Below, piece by piece: positions 20,301 through 31,240 of a DNA stretch of 64,000 nucleotides. The notes below the pieces were generated by a model. The model saw nothing but the letters and a program-made list of their open reading frames with translations, was not told the DNA's origin and did not search any database. The position numbers were made by a program, and so were the translations under genes. Location: positions 1 to 64,000 of the forward strand of contig MERD01000121.1 in NCBI GenBank assembly GCA_001771935.1, read 5' to 3'. Every line of letters begins with the position of its first letter. Position 1 is the first letter of the stretch. Source of the stretch: Betaproteobacteria bacterium RIFCSPLOWO2_02_FULL_67_26. GTDB lineage: Bacteria > Pseudomonadota > Gammaproteobacteria > Burkholderiales > SG8-41.

Positions 20301-20667
20301 CGCGTTGATCCAGAAACTGAAAGAGATGGGGATCCACGTCGCGATCGACGATTTCGGCACCGGTTATTCCTCGCTTGCCCATCTCAAGCGCTTCCCGGTG
20401 GACAGCCTGAAGGTGGACCGCTCCTTCGTCATGGACATTCCCGGCGACGCGAACGACATGGCGATCACCGCGGCCATCATTTCGATGGCCCACAATCTCG
20501 GGATGAAAGTCATCGCCGAAGGCGTCGAGACCCGGGAGCAGCTCGATTTTCTGCGCGGGCAAGGTTGCGACGGATTGCAGGGTTTCTATTTCAGCAAGCC
20601 GCTGCCCGAGGAGCAGGTCATAACCTTGCTTCAGCAGGCAAGGGAAGGCGGCTTCCCGAACAAGTGA
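17356..20667 (+). CDS. Membrane CHASE-PAS-GAF-GGDEF-EAL protein (c-di-GMP turnover)
   Basis: N-terminal TM flanking CHASE-like region; PAS (ALPNPVYFKGTDGRYIGVNKAW); RASDTVARLGGDEF (I-site RxxD + GGDEF); AEALVRWQHP..DDFGTGYSSL. Confidence 0.93.
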   Translation: MNRDQKTARGSEESLPSPQERLAKQLARVPVAWLVLVIGVAASTAAWLFTVSRVEIAARSKFDATVADAQSAIRKRLQSYDDVLRGLQGLFLVTPRVTRDGFGRYIDNLSLEHREAIRSISYSQRVPAETMTAFVDQVRRDTSRDPRGFPDFVVKPPGGRPEYLVLVFIEPLKGNEAGFGLDLTAEPVRRASIERARDSGSVTASGRVSLLSVPVEGDWGVSLRLALYRRDLPIDTVEQRRRAFTGVISATFLVREFVSDIIWKDAVKPLHLRVFDVGERNAPVSANAPEALLYDSAPRRKPAASFMKPVQIDAGGRLWRAEFAAPAHYFLATADRLSPWLVLAAGILISILLAGLVRALATSGQHAEAQRLAQELVEALPNPVYFKGTDGRYIGVNKAWEQFFGIPRAAFIGKTVHDLYPHDKDTADRLHANDRLLWERPGTQVYETTIATTDGTRHDAVYYKATYRRADGGVAGLIGTIIDITERKQAEQRQAMEHAVTRVLAGAPTLIDAIPTIIRTICDTLNWHCGSRWALDKEAGLLRCFECWGVDSPEIQEFVDENSKHTMTPELGSDQGLVRGAYNTGKPVWIADLTRATGFKRAALVTKADLHGAFCFPLLDGNEVLGVMEFFHRGVREPDDMLIHITQSIGRQIGQYLVRKQAEETLQFVATHDSLTKLPNRAMFQDRLENAAARAKRNRTRLAVLFIDLDRFKFINDTLGHDAGDALLREVARRLTAELRASDTVARLGGDEFVVLIEEIAEPVHAGTVAHKLVGTLGESFLLSGQDYRVTGSVGVSIYPDDTDDVRTLLKNADTAMYRAKEQGKNAFQFYSPQMNVNTTERLTLESSLHRALDRNELVLHYQPLVDIRSGRITGAEALVRWQHPELGLMPPAKFIPLAEETGLIIPIGEWVLGAACERNRAWERAGLPHLRIAVNLSPLQFMRGDLVKTVERVLARTGCKPTALELEITEGMVMRDPENAAALIQKLKEMGIHVAIDDFGTGYSSLAHLKRFPVDSLKVDRSFVMDIPGDANDMAITAAIISMAHNLGMKVIAEGVETREQLDFLRGQGCDGLQGFYFSKPLPEEQVITLLQQAREGGFPNK

Positions 20668-20719
20668 GGAAACGCGCTGCCTCCCGTGCCGCACGCGACC
20701 ACCGGGTAGAGCGCGGCCG

Positions 20720-21838
20720 ATGACCGGCAACAACCCAAAAATCCCTTCCCGGCGTCGCGCGCTGGCCTGGCTTGCGGGCTGGATGGCGGCGCCTGTCTTT
20801 GGCCAACCCGTCGACCGTCAGTCGTCAGTCGTCACGCCTTTCGCTCCCGTCGTCCCGGGCTACCAGATGCAATTCCCCCGGGACGAAGGGAGCCACCCGG
20901 ACTTCCGGGTGGAGTGGTGGTACCTCACCGGCTGGCTGAACGAGCCCGCCCGGCCGCTCGGCTTCCAGGTGACGTTTTTCAGAGTGCGGCCAGCCTTGAA
21001 ACACGACAACCCCAGCGGCTTCACGCCGCGCCAGATTCTGATCGCGCACGCCGCGATCTCCGATCCGGAGCACGGCAGGCTCATCCACGCGCAGCGCGCG
21101 GCGCGGGCGGGCTTCGGCCTGGCCGGCGCCGACGAGGGGCGCACCCGCGCCTGGATCGACGAGTGGGCGCTGGAGCAGCAGGGCAAGACCTACCGCTCGC
21201 GCATTCCGGCGGTCGAGTTCGACCTCGACCTGACGTTCGAATCCGCGCAACCGCCGCTGCGCCAGGGCCAGGATGGCTTCAGTCGCAAGGGGCCCGCCCC
21301 GGAGTCGGCAAGCTATTACTACAGCCTGCCCCACCTCAAAGTCAGAGGGACGATCGCCCGCAGCGGCAAGGCGCAGAGCGTGAGCGGCAGCGCCTGGCTC
21401 GATCACGAATGGTCGTCGCAGTACCTGGAGAAGGACGCCGTCGGCTGGGACTGGATCGGCATCAATCTCGAGGGCGGGGCCGCGCTGATGGCGTTTCGCA
21501 TGCGCGACAAGGGCGGCGCCAGCTTCTGGGCCGGCGGTGCGCTGCGCGCCGCGGACGGATCGGTGCGGGTTTTCCCCCCTTCGGACATTCGCTTCACGCC
21601 GCGCCGCGAGTGGCGCTCGCCGCGCACCGGGACGCGCTACCCGGTATCGTGGACCGTGAGGGCGGGAGATCGCGAGTTCGAAATCGAGCCGCTGTTCGAC
21701 GACCAGGAACACGACACCCGCGCCTCGACCGGGACGATCTACTGGGAAGGCGCGGTGCGCGCCCTGCACGAGGGCAGGCCGGCGGGGCTGGGCTACCTGG
21801 AGCTCACCGGCTACTGGCGGCCGGTCAACCTCGCGTAA
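20720..21838 (+). CDS. AttH/CrtC-like lipocalin-family (carotenoid 1,2-hydratase-like) secreted protein
   Basis: YQMQFPRDEGSHPDFRVEWWYLTGWLNEPARPLGFQVTFFRVRP...WLDHEWSSQYL. Confidence 0.87.
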   Translation: MTGNNPKIPSRRRALAWLAGWMAAPVFGQPVDRQSSVVTPFAPVVPGYQMQFPRDEGSHPDFRVEWWYLTGWLNEPARPLGFQVTFFRVRPALKHDNPSGFTPRQILIAHAAISDPEHGRLIHAQRAARAGFGLAGADEGRTRAWIDEWALEQQGKTYRSRIPAVEFDLDLTFESAQPPLRQGQDGFSRKGPAPESASYYYSLPHLKVRGTIARSGKAQSVSGSAWLDHEWSSQYLEKDAVGWDWIGINLEGGAALMAFRMRDKGGASFWAGGALRAADGSVRVFPPSDIRFTPRREWRSPRTGTRYPVSWTVRAGDREFEIEPLFDDQEHDTRASTGTIYWEGAVRALHEGRPAGLGYLELTGYWRPVNLA

Positions 21839-21853
21839 TCGCGGCCGGTGCTC

Positions 21854-22606
21854 TCACCGGGCGCTGGCATAGTACTCGACCCGGCGCTCGAGCGCGGCAA
21901 TCGCCTCCGACACCGCAAACGCGAACAGGAACACGACGATCACGAGCGCCCAGAACTCCTCCATCAGGAAGTGCTGGGAATAGAGCTCGAACAGCTCCCC
22001 CACGCCGATGATCGCGACCAGCAACTGGCCGATCACGACGCCTTTCACGCCGCGTATCGCGCCCAGGCGCACGCCCGCGAGTATCTCCGGCAGCGCGCTC
22101 AGGATCAGCACGTGAACGTAGATCTGGCGGCGCCGCGCGCCGAAGGACCGCGCCATTTCCACCAGCGAGCGGTCCGCGTGCTTCACGCCGACCTGGGTGT
22201 CGAGCACGATCACGAAAACCGCGAACAGGTACACCGTGACGACCACCGTGGTTTCCCCGATGCCGATCACCGCCATGAGGATGGGCACCAGCGCCGAAAT
22301 CGGCGCGCTGACGAAGATGTTCACCCACATGCCGAGCAGCCGGCCCACCCCCGGCAGGCGAGCCATCGCGAACCCGAGCGGAATCCCGGTGACGAGCGCA
22401 AGCGCCATGCCGATGGCGAATGAACGCAGCGAGATCAGGGCGGCCGCGGAGAACTTGTCGGTCCCGAGCACCGTGATCCCCGCCTCGAGCACGCTCGAGA
22501 CCGGCGGAACGATGGTCGACCAGCCCGCGCGCCCGATCAGTTCCCACGCAAAGAACCAGATCGCGAGCGAGAAAACGACCGGAATCTTTCTGCCAAACAG
22601 CGTCAT
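21854..22606 (-). CDS. ABC transporter permease (SsuC/TauC-like)
   Basis: Start MTLFGRKIPVVFSLAIWFFAWELIGR; permease EAA-like loop LGARRRQIYVHVLILSALPEILAGVRLG. Confidence 0.88.
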   Translation of the reverse strand: MTLFGRKIPVVFSLAIWFFAWELIGRAGWSTIVPPVSSVLEAGITVLGTDKFSAAALISLRSFAIGMALALVTGIPLGFAMARLPGVGRLLGMWVNIFVSAPISALVPILMAVIGIGETTVVVTVYLFAVFVIVLDTQVGVKHADRSLVEMARSFGARRRQIYVHVLILSALPEILAGVRLGAIRGVKGVVIGQLLVAIIGVGELFELYSQHFLMEEFWALVIVVFLFAFAVSEAIAALERRVEYYASAR

Positions 22607-22623
22607 CGCGGTGGCCGTCCCCG

Positions 22624-23388
22624 TCAGGTCACGTATTGCTTCAGGATCTGCCAGATCTCGTCGACCGCGTCGAGATAGCGCCGGTCGCGCCGGATCTCGT
22701 CCGGATCCTTGTCGTGCCCGATATCCGGCGTGAGGACCCGCGATACCGTGCCCGGCCGCGGAGACAGCAGGACGATCCGGTCCGAGAGGTAGGCGGCTTC
22801 CTCGATGCTGTGCGTGACGAAGATCACCGTCTTCTGCCGGTGGCGCAGCAGCACCAGCAGGTCCTCCTGGAACTTGCGCCGGGTCTGCTCGTCCACCGAG
22901 GAAAACGGCTCGTCCATCAGGATGATGTCGGCATCGACCGCGAGCGCGCGCGCGAGCCCCACGCGCTGCTTCATACCGCCGGAGAGCTGATTCGGGTAGC
23001 TCGATTCGAATCCGGAGAGGCCGACCTCGGCCAGCCGGCGGCGCGCGGTCTCGTCGCGCACTTCCCGGGGCACGCCCCGCAACTCCAGTCCGAAGGCGAC
23101 GTTTCTCAGCACGGTGGCCCACGGCAGGAGCGCGAAGTCCTGGAACACGAAAGCCCGTTCCGGCCCCGGCCCGTCGATTTTCCTGCCCTTGACCCGCACC
23201 TCGCCCGCGTTCGGCGGGATCAGGCCCGCGATGATCTTGAGCAGCGTCGTCTTGCCGCAGCCGCTGGGCCCGAGCAGGGTGCTCAACTGCCCGCGGGGAA
23301 AGTCGATGCTCACGTCGCGGAGCGCCTCCACGCCGCCGTCGTAGGTCTTGCCGACCCCCCTCGTCTCGACGATCGCGTCGCCGGCCAT
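22624..23388 (-). CDS. ABC transporter ATP-binding protein (SsuB/TauB-like)
   Basis: Start MAGDAIVETRGVGKTYDGG; LLGPSGCGKTTLLKIIAGL, LSGGMKQRVGLARAL, DIILMDEPFSSVD. Confidence 0.92.
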   Translation of the reverse strand: MAGDAIVETRGVGKTYDGGVEALRDVSIDFPRGQLSTLLGPSGCGKTTLLKIIAGLIPPNAGEVRVKGRKIDGPGPERAFVFQDFALLPWATVLRNVAFGLELRGVPREVRDETARRRLAEVGLSGFESSYPNQLSGGMKQRVGLARALAVDADIILMDEPFSSVDEQTRRKFQEDLLVLLRHRQKTVIFVTHSIEEAAYLSDRIVLLSPRPGTVSRVLTPDIGHDKDPDEIRRDRRYLDAVDEIWQILKQYVT

Positions 23389-23390
23389 CG

Positions 23391-24215
23391 TCAGGCCCCC
23401 CGGATCTCGGCAGGAAACAGCACGTGCTCCAGCCGCTCCAGCCCGTACAGCGTGAGCGCGGCGACCGTGACGATCGAGGCGATGGCCGCGAACATCTTGG
23501 AGTACTCCGCCACCGAGCTGTGATAGGTGATCAGATCGCCGATGCCGGTCGGCGTGATCAGGAGCTCGGCGATCACGACGCCGATGAAGCCCATCGCCAG
23601 CCCGAGCCTCAGCCCGGTGAAAATCAGCGCGGCCGCGTACGGCAGGACGACCTTGGCGACCACCTGGCGCCGGGTGCCGAGAAACGCGCGGCACATCTCG
23701 ACCAGCGAGGGACTGGTATTGCGGATGCCCTTGTACGAGTTCATCACGACGACCGGCGCCGCCATGAACACGACCGCCAGGACCTTGGCGGTCAATCCGA
23801 TTCCATACATATAGGTAATGAGCGGAATGATCGCCGCCATCGGCGCCGCCTGCAGGATGATGACGACCGGCAGCGTGAACCACTCCACTGCGCGAGAGAG
23901 CCCCATCCCGATCCCGAAGCCGACGCCCGCGATGCCGCAAATCACGATGCCGATCACGAGCGGCTGCAGCGTGGAGGCGTAGGCTTGCGCCAGGCTGCCG
24001 TCCGCAGCCATCTCGGCAAGCGCAACGACGGTCTGGCTGAAGGGGGGAAACGCCGCGCTGACCGGCCAGCGCCCCGCCGCCTCCCACATGCCGAAAAAAA
24101 GCACGAACGAGGACAGCTGCCAGGCGAGCGTGCGGTCGGGCCCGTACGACGCGAGGCGCCGCGCTGGGCGGCGCCCCGGTGTCTTCGAGTTCAGGCGATT
24201 ACTTGACCTTGGCAA
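23391..24215 (-). CDS. ABC transporter permease (SsuC/TauC-like), second permease of the cluster
   Basis: Multi-TM; FLGTRRQVVAKVVLPYAAALIFTGLRLGLAMGFIGVVIAEL. Confidence 0.9.
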   Translation of the reverse strand: MPRSSNRLNSKTPGRRPARRLASYGPDRTLAWQLSSFVLFFGMWEAAGRWPVSAAFPPFSQTVVALAEMAADGSLAQAYASTLQPLVIGIVICGIAGVGFGIGMGLSRAVEWFTLPVVIILQAAPMAAIIPLITYMYGIGLTAKVLAVVFMAAPVVVMNSYKGIRNTSPSLVEMCRAFLGTRRQVVAKVVLPYAAALIFTGLRLGLAMGFIGVVIAELLITPTGIGDLITYHSSVAEYSKMFAAIASIVTVAALTLYGLERLEHVLFPAEIRGA

Positions 24216-25191
24216 GCGCGGCCTTGAGCGGCGCGAACGTCCAGAAATCCCCGGCCTTCAGGTTCTCGCCCTTGAGCGCGCCCGCAAGCTTGTAGAACTC
24301 CAGGTCGTTTTTCGCCGCGCTCTCGCCGCCGCCGTCGTTGGGCAGGATGCCGCCTTTCGCCGCCTCCTCGAAGTACGGCAGGATTTCAGCCTCCAGCTTG
24401 GCCGGCAGGTCCTTGAGCAGCCCGAGCGCCTTGCGCGCGGCCACGACCGATTTCGGGTCCTTGTTGATCTCGCGGTTGACCTTGATCAGCTCCTCCAGGA
24501 GGATCGCGACGGCGGCCTGATTCTTCTGCAGGAACGCCTGCGTGGCGAACAGCGCCTCGTCGCTCGCCTGCACCTTGCCCAGCGGCAGGATGGCGAACTT
24601 GCCCGGCGCCTCCTTCATCACGTAGTTCTTGTTGGCCGCGTCCAGGATCGAAGCCTTGATCGTGCCTTTCAGCAGGCCCAGCGCGCGGACGTTGGAACCG
24701 GGAACGAAACTCACGTTCTTGTAGTTGATCTTGTGCTCCTTCGCCATCAACCGCATGATCGCCTCGGTCCCCGAGCCGCGGGTGTGGACCGCGATTTCCT
24801 GGCCGTCGAGATCCTTCCAGCTCTTGTAGAACTGGGTGTTCACGATCGGGAAGAACTGGAGCGCGCTCATCTGGTAGAAGAACCGGACCGGGACGTTCAC
24901 CTTCTGGATGGCGGCGTAGGGCGTGCCCTGCCCGATGTCGGCCTGGCCGTTGATCACGGCCTGCGTCGCCACATCCTCGCTCTTGAACGACGTCACCTCG
25001 ACGGCGACGCCGCGTTTCTTCGCGCGCTCGACCGCGATGAGCAGCGGCAGCTCGTCCACGGAAACGACGTCGCCCAGCGCGTACCTGATCTTGGCTCCGG
25101 ATTGCGCCCAGGCGCCGTCGGCATAGGCACCTGCCAGTATCATGACGGCCAACAGGGGCATTGCTGGAAACATCTTGAATGATCTGTGCAT
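24199..25191 (-). CDS. ABC transporter substrate-binding protein (NMT1/SsuA-like)
   Basis: Signal peptide; KIRYALGDVVSVDELPLLIAVERAKKRGVAVEVTSFKSEDVATQAVINGQADIGQG. Confidence 0.88.
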   Translation of the reverse strand: MHRSFKMFPAMPLLAVMILAGAYADGAWAQSGAKIRYALGDVVSVDELPLLIAVERAKKRGVAVEVTSFKSEDVATQAVINGQADIGQGTPYAAIQKVNVPVRFFYQMSALQFFPIVNTQFYKSWKDLDGQEIAVHTRGSGTEAIMRLMAKEHKINYKNVSFVPGSNVRALGLLKGTIKASILDAANKNYVMKEAPGKFAILPLGKVQASDEALFATQAFLQKNQAAVAILLEELIKVNREINKDPKSVVAARKALGLLKDLPAKLEAEILPYFEEAAKGGILPNDGGGESAAKNDLEFYKLAGALKGENLKAGDFWTFAPLKAALAKVK

Positions 25192-25365
25192 GACTTTCTC
25201 CCTTGGATGAGCGGTCCGAATGGCGTGCGATAGTTATGAAGCCCGCGCGCATCTCGAACCATTGATCAAGCTAGCAGGCGGTCCAGCCCCATGTCAATTG
25301 TCATCAGGCTGCCCGGAACGCGCCGCCCGGTGGAGAAACGCCGCTGCGTGCGACGGCGCCCGCAG

Positions 25366-25896
25366 TCAGTTAAGTTTCCGCCGGCCTGATGCGGGCTCAG
25401 CCTCGCCCGGCGGCGCATCGGGGGACAAGGCGAGCTGCAAATCCCAGTCGGACTTTGCCACCACCTGGATGAGCAGCCTGGAGAAGAGGTGCAGGAGCTT
25501 CGCGTCGAGCACCATGTCTATGCCCTGCCCCGGCTGCGGGTGCAGGCGCAGGAGGCAGGTGCCGTCCTCGCGCGGCTTGCCCTCGGCACGCGCCAGCAGC
25601 AGCGGCTCGTCGCCGAGCGGCCTGCGGTAGTCGCGCTCCTCGAACGGCGCTCCGAAATTGCCCTGCTGCGCGAAACCCTCGTGGCGGATGCCGAGCACCG
25701 TGCGTTTGGTGTCCGCGTCGAACTGCTGGCGCACCGGCTGATCCTGCTCGAGCATCTTCACCAGCAATCCCCATAGGCGCTTCGTATAGCGGCGCGTCAG
25801 CCAGAACCGGAATTCGTCCCCTTCCGTCGTGGAGACGCGCATCAGCACCCGGTCCTGCTGTTCCTGGTAGGCGAACTGTATCTGGTGAATAGCCAT
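25366..25896 (-). CDS. Conserved hypothetical protein
   Basis: 176-aa ORF MAIHQIQFAYQEQQDRVLMRVSTTEGDEFRFWLTRRYTKRLW; no overlapping better candidate. Confidence 0.7.
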   Translation of the reverse strand: MAIHQIQFAYQEQQDRVLMRVSTTEGDEFRFWLTRRYTKRLWGLLVKMLEQDQPVRQQFDADTKRTVLGIRHEGFAQQGNFGAPFEERDYRRPLGDEPLLLARAEGKPREDGTCLLRLHPQPGQGIDMVLDAKLLHLFSRLLIQVVAKSDWDLQLALSPDAPPGEAEPASGRRKLN

Positions 25897-25951
25897 CAGC
25901 CGTCAGCTTAAACCGTTTTGCGACCGGTTCAAGCGGCGTACTGACGGCTGA
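25896..25951. repeat. Intergenic inverted repeat TCAGCCGTCAG ... CTGACGGCTGA downstream of clpB
   Basis: 11-bp perfect arms 25896-25906/25941-25951, with an imperfect inner extension GCTTAAACCG/CCGGTTCAAGC. Confidence 0.8.
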
Positions 25952-25954
25952 AGA

Positions 25955-28552
<2,598 letters not shown>

Positions 28553-28582
28553 CTCGCACCCGTAATGGTTTGACTATGAACC

Positions 28583-28610
28583 ATATGGGGCAGCCCATGC
28601 CAGTTTCAAG
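28583..28610 (-). promoter_or_regulatory. Sigma-32 (RpoH) heat-shock promoter of clpB
   Basis: Reverse strand CTTGAAA-N13-CCCCATAT, matching the CTTGAAA/CCCCAT-NT consensus, about 30 bp upstream of clpB start. Confidence 0.88.
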
Positions 28611-28700
28611 CAGGGACTCGCAATTTTATGAGGATACACAAGCGCTTACCGGAAACTCCTGCCCGGGCGTGGTCCGGCATACAATTGGCCCGAAGCCGCC

Positions 28701-30044
28701 ATGGACGCCAGCGAAGCCCTTTTCCTCGCCCGCACCCAGTTCGGGCTGAACATCGCCTTCCATATCCTGTTCCCGAGCATCACGATTGCGCTCGCGTGGT
28801 TTCTCGTATTTTTTAGAGTGCAGTACGCGCTTACGCGCCGGCCCGAGTGGCTCGCGACCTACCGCCTGTGGACCAAGATCTTCGCGCTGTCGTTCGCGAT
28901 GGGCGTGGTCTCCGGCATCACCATGTCCTTCCAGTTCGGCACCAACTGGCCGGGCTTCATGAACAAGGTCGGCAACATCGCCGGGCCGCTGCTCGCCTAC
29001 GAGGTCCTGACCGCCTTCTTCCTCGAGGCGACCTTCCTCGGCGTGATGCTGTTCGGCATGAACCGCGTGCCGAACTGGGTGCACATCACGTCCGCGGTGC
29101 TGGTCGCCGCCGGCACCTCGCTCTCGGCGTTCTGGATCCTCGCGCTCAATTCCTGGATGCAGACGCCGGTCGGTCACATCGTCGCCGATGGCCAGCTCAT
29201 CGCCGGCGACTGGCTGGAGGTCATCTTCAATCCCTCGTTTCCCTACCGCATGATCCACATGATGCTCGCCTCCGGGCTGACCGCGACGTTCCTCGTCGCG
29301 GGGCTGTCGGCGTGGCGGCTACTCAAGGCGCCGGGCGACGCCGGCGCCGCGCGCACGCTGCGCGCCGGCATCCTCGTGGGCGCCGTGCTCGCGCCGCTGC
29401 AGGCGTGGGTGGGCGACCGGCACGGGCTCAACACGCTCGAGCACCAGCCCGCGAAAATCGCCGCCATCGAGGCCATCTGGAAGACGGAAAAGGGCGTGCC
29501 GCTGGTCCTGTTCGCGATACCCAACGAGCAGGCCCGGCGCAATGATTATTCGATCGAGATCCCGAAGGGCGCGAGCCTGATCCTGAAGCACGATCCCGAC
29601 GCCGAGCTGAAGGGGCTCGACGCGTTCGCGCCGGATACGGCGCCGGTCGCGCCGGTCTTCTTCTCCTTCCGGGTGATGGTGGGCATCGGCATGGCGATGA
29701 TCGCGCTCGCGTGGTTCGGCCTGTGGGCGACGCGCGGCGGGCGCGCCCCGCCGCGCTGGCTCCTGTGGACGTTCGCGGGCTTCACCTTCTCCGGCTGGGT
29801 CGCGGTCGAGGCCGGCTGGCTGGTCACCGAGATCGGCCGCCAGCCGTGGCTCGTCACCGGCGTGCTGCGCACGGCGGACGCCGCCGGTGGGGCCTCTGGC
29901 GCGCAGCTGGGCGCGAGCCTCACCGGCTACATCCTCACCTACACGCTGATGCTGATCGCCTACATGGTGGTGCTCACGCACATGGCCGGCACCGGCAGCG
30001 CGCGGGAAGACCCGCGTGCCGCGCTGGTGGCGGAGGCGCGATGA
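28701..30044 (+). CDS. Cytochrome bd-type (cyanide-insensitive type) ubiquinol oxidase subunit I
   Basis: ARTQFGLNIAFHILFPSITIALAW...FGMNRVPNWVHITSAVLVAAGTSLSAFWILALNSWMQTPVG. Confidence 0.93.
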   Translation: MDASEALFLARTQFGLNIAFHILFPSITIALAWFLVFFRVQYALTRRPEWLATYRLWTKIFALSFAMGVVSGITMSFQFGTNWPGFMNKVGNIAGPLLAYEVLTAFFLEATFLGVMLFGMNRVPNWVHITSAVLVAAGTSLSAFWILALNSWMQTPVGHIVADGQLIAGDWLEVIFNPSFPYRMIHMMLASGLTATFLVAGLSAWRLLKAPGDAGAARTLRAGILVGAVLAPLQAWVGDRHGLNTLEHQPAKIAAIEAIWKTEKGVPLVLFAIPNEQARRNDYSIEIPKGASLILKHDPDAELKGLDAFAPDTAPVAPVFFSFRVMVGIGMAMIALAWFGLWATRGGRAPPRWLLWTFAGFTFSGWVAVEAGWLVTEIGRQPWLVTGVLRTADAAGGASGAQLGASLTGYILTYTLMLIAYMVVLTHMAGTGSAREDPRAALVAEAR

Positions 30045-31033
30045 CGATCGACCTCCCCGTCGTCTTCGCCGTCCTCATGGGCGTGGCGGTCCTCGCCTAC
30101 GTGGTGCTGGACGGCTACGATCTCGGCGTGGGCATGCTGCTGCCGGCCGCGTCCCCGCGCGAGCAGAACGTGATGGTCTCGTCGATCGGCCCGTTCTGGG
30201 ACGCCAACGAGACCTGGCTCGTGCTGGGGGTCGGCTTGCTGCTCGTCGCGTTTCCGTCCGCGCACGGCATCGTGCTGGGCGCGCTCTACCTGCCGGTGGT
30301 GGTGATGCTGATCGGCCTCATGCTGCGCGGCGTCGCGTTCGAGTTCCGCGTCAAGGCCGAGGGCTGGCACCGCGAGCTGTGGAACGGGCTGTTCTGGTTC
30401 GGCTCGTTCCTGGCATCGCTGGCGCAGGGATTGATGCTCGGCTACTACATCACCGGTTTCGCGCCCGGCTTCGGCACGTTCCTGTTCGCGCTGGTGGTGG
30501 CCGGCGGCCTCTGCGGCGGCTACGTCCTGCTCGGCGCGACCTGGCTCATCATCCGCACCGAGGGCGACCTGCAGCGCAAGGCGGTGGGCTGGACGCGCTG
30601 GGGCCTCCTGTGGATCGCGCTCGGCGTCGCGCTCGTCAGCATCGGCACGCCGCTCGCGAGCGAAACCGTGCGCATGAAATGGTTCGATTTCCCGCGCACG
30701 CTGGGGCTGATGCTGCTCCCGGCCGCGAGCGCCGCGGCCTGGCTCTGGGTCTGGACGCTCACCGGCCGCATGAAGCGCGGCGAGACCACTTCCGAATGGA
30801 AGCCATTCGCCGGCGCGGTGGCGATCTACGCGCTCGCTTTCCTCGGCCTCGCCTACAGCGTGTTCCCGTACGTCGTGCTCGACCGCATGACGATCTGGGA
30901 GGCCGCGGCGCACCCCTCCGCGCTGAAGGTGATGCTGATCGGGGCGCTCATCGTGCTGCCGTTCATCATCGGCTACACGGTGTTCGCCTACCGCGTGTTC
31001 AGCGGCAAGGCGTCGGAGAAGCTCTACGATTAG
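30041..31033 (+). CDS. Cytochrome bd-type ubiquinol oxidase subunit II
   Basis: VLAYVVLDGYDLGVGMLLPAASPREQNVMVSSIGPFWDANETWLVLGVGLLLVAFPSAHG. Confidence 0.93.
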   Translation: MTIDLPVVFAVLMGVAVLAYVVLDGYDLGVGMLLPAASPREQNVMVSSIGPFWDANETWLVLGVGLLLVAFPSAHGIVLGALYLPVVVMLIGLMLRGVAFEFRVKAEGWHRELWNGLFWFGSFLASLAQGLMLGYYITGFAPGFGTFLFALVVAGGLCGGYVLLGATWLIIRTEGDLQRKAVGWTRWGLLWIALGVALVSIGTPLASETVRMKWFDFPRTLGLMLLPAASAAAWLWVWTLTGRMKRGETTSEWKPFAGAVAIYALAFLGLAYSVFPYVVLDRMTIWEAAAHPSALKVMLIGALIVLPFIIGYTVFAYRVFSGKASEKLYD

Positions 31034-31240
31034 CCGCCGGTGATCGCATATCAGAAAAATATCTAAGCTCATCGAATTTACTTATGCCGCGAACATACTT
31101 GACATCCAGCGGTGTCCGTCGAACACTGGCCGTGCTTCGGTTTGGTGCAGGCTCCGCACCGGATTGGTGATGCGCTGCGGTCGTCTGCGGGGGAATGAAA
31201 TCGGTTTAGGTGAAGCAGACAACAAAGGAGAGGGCAGACC

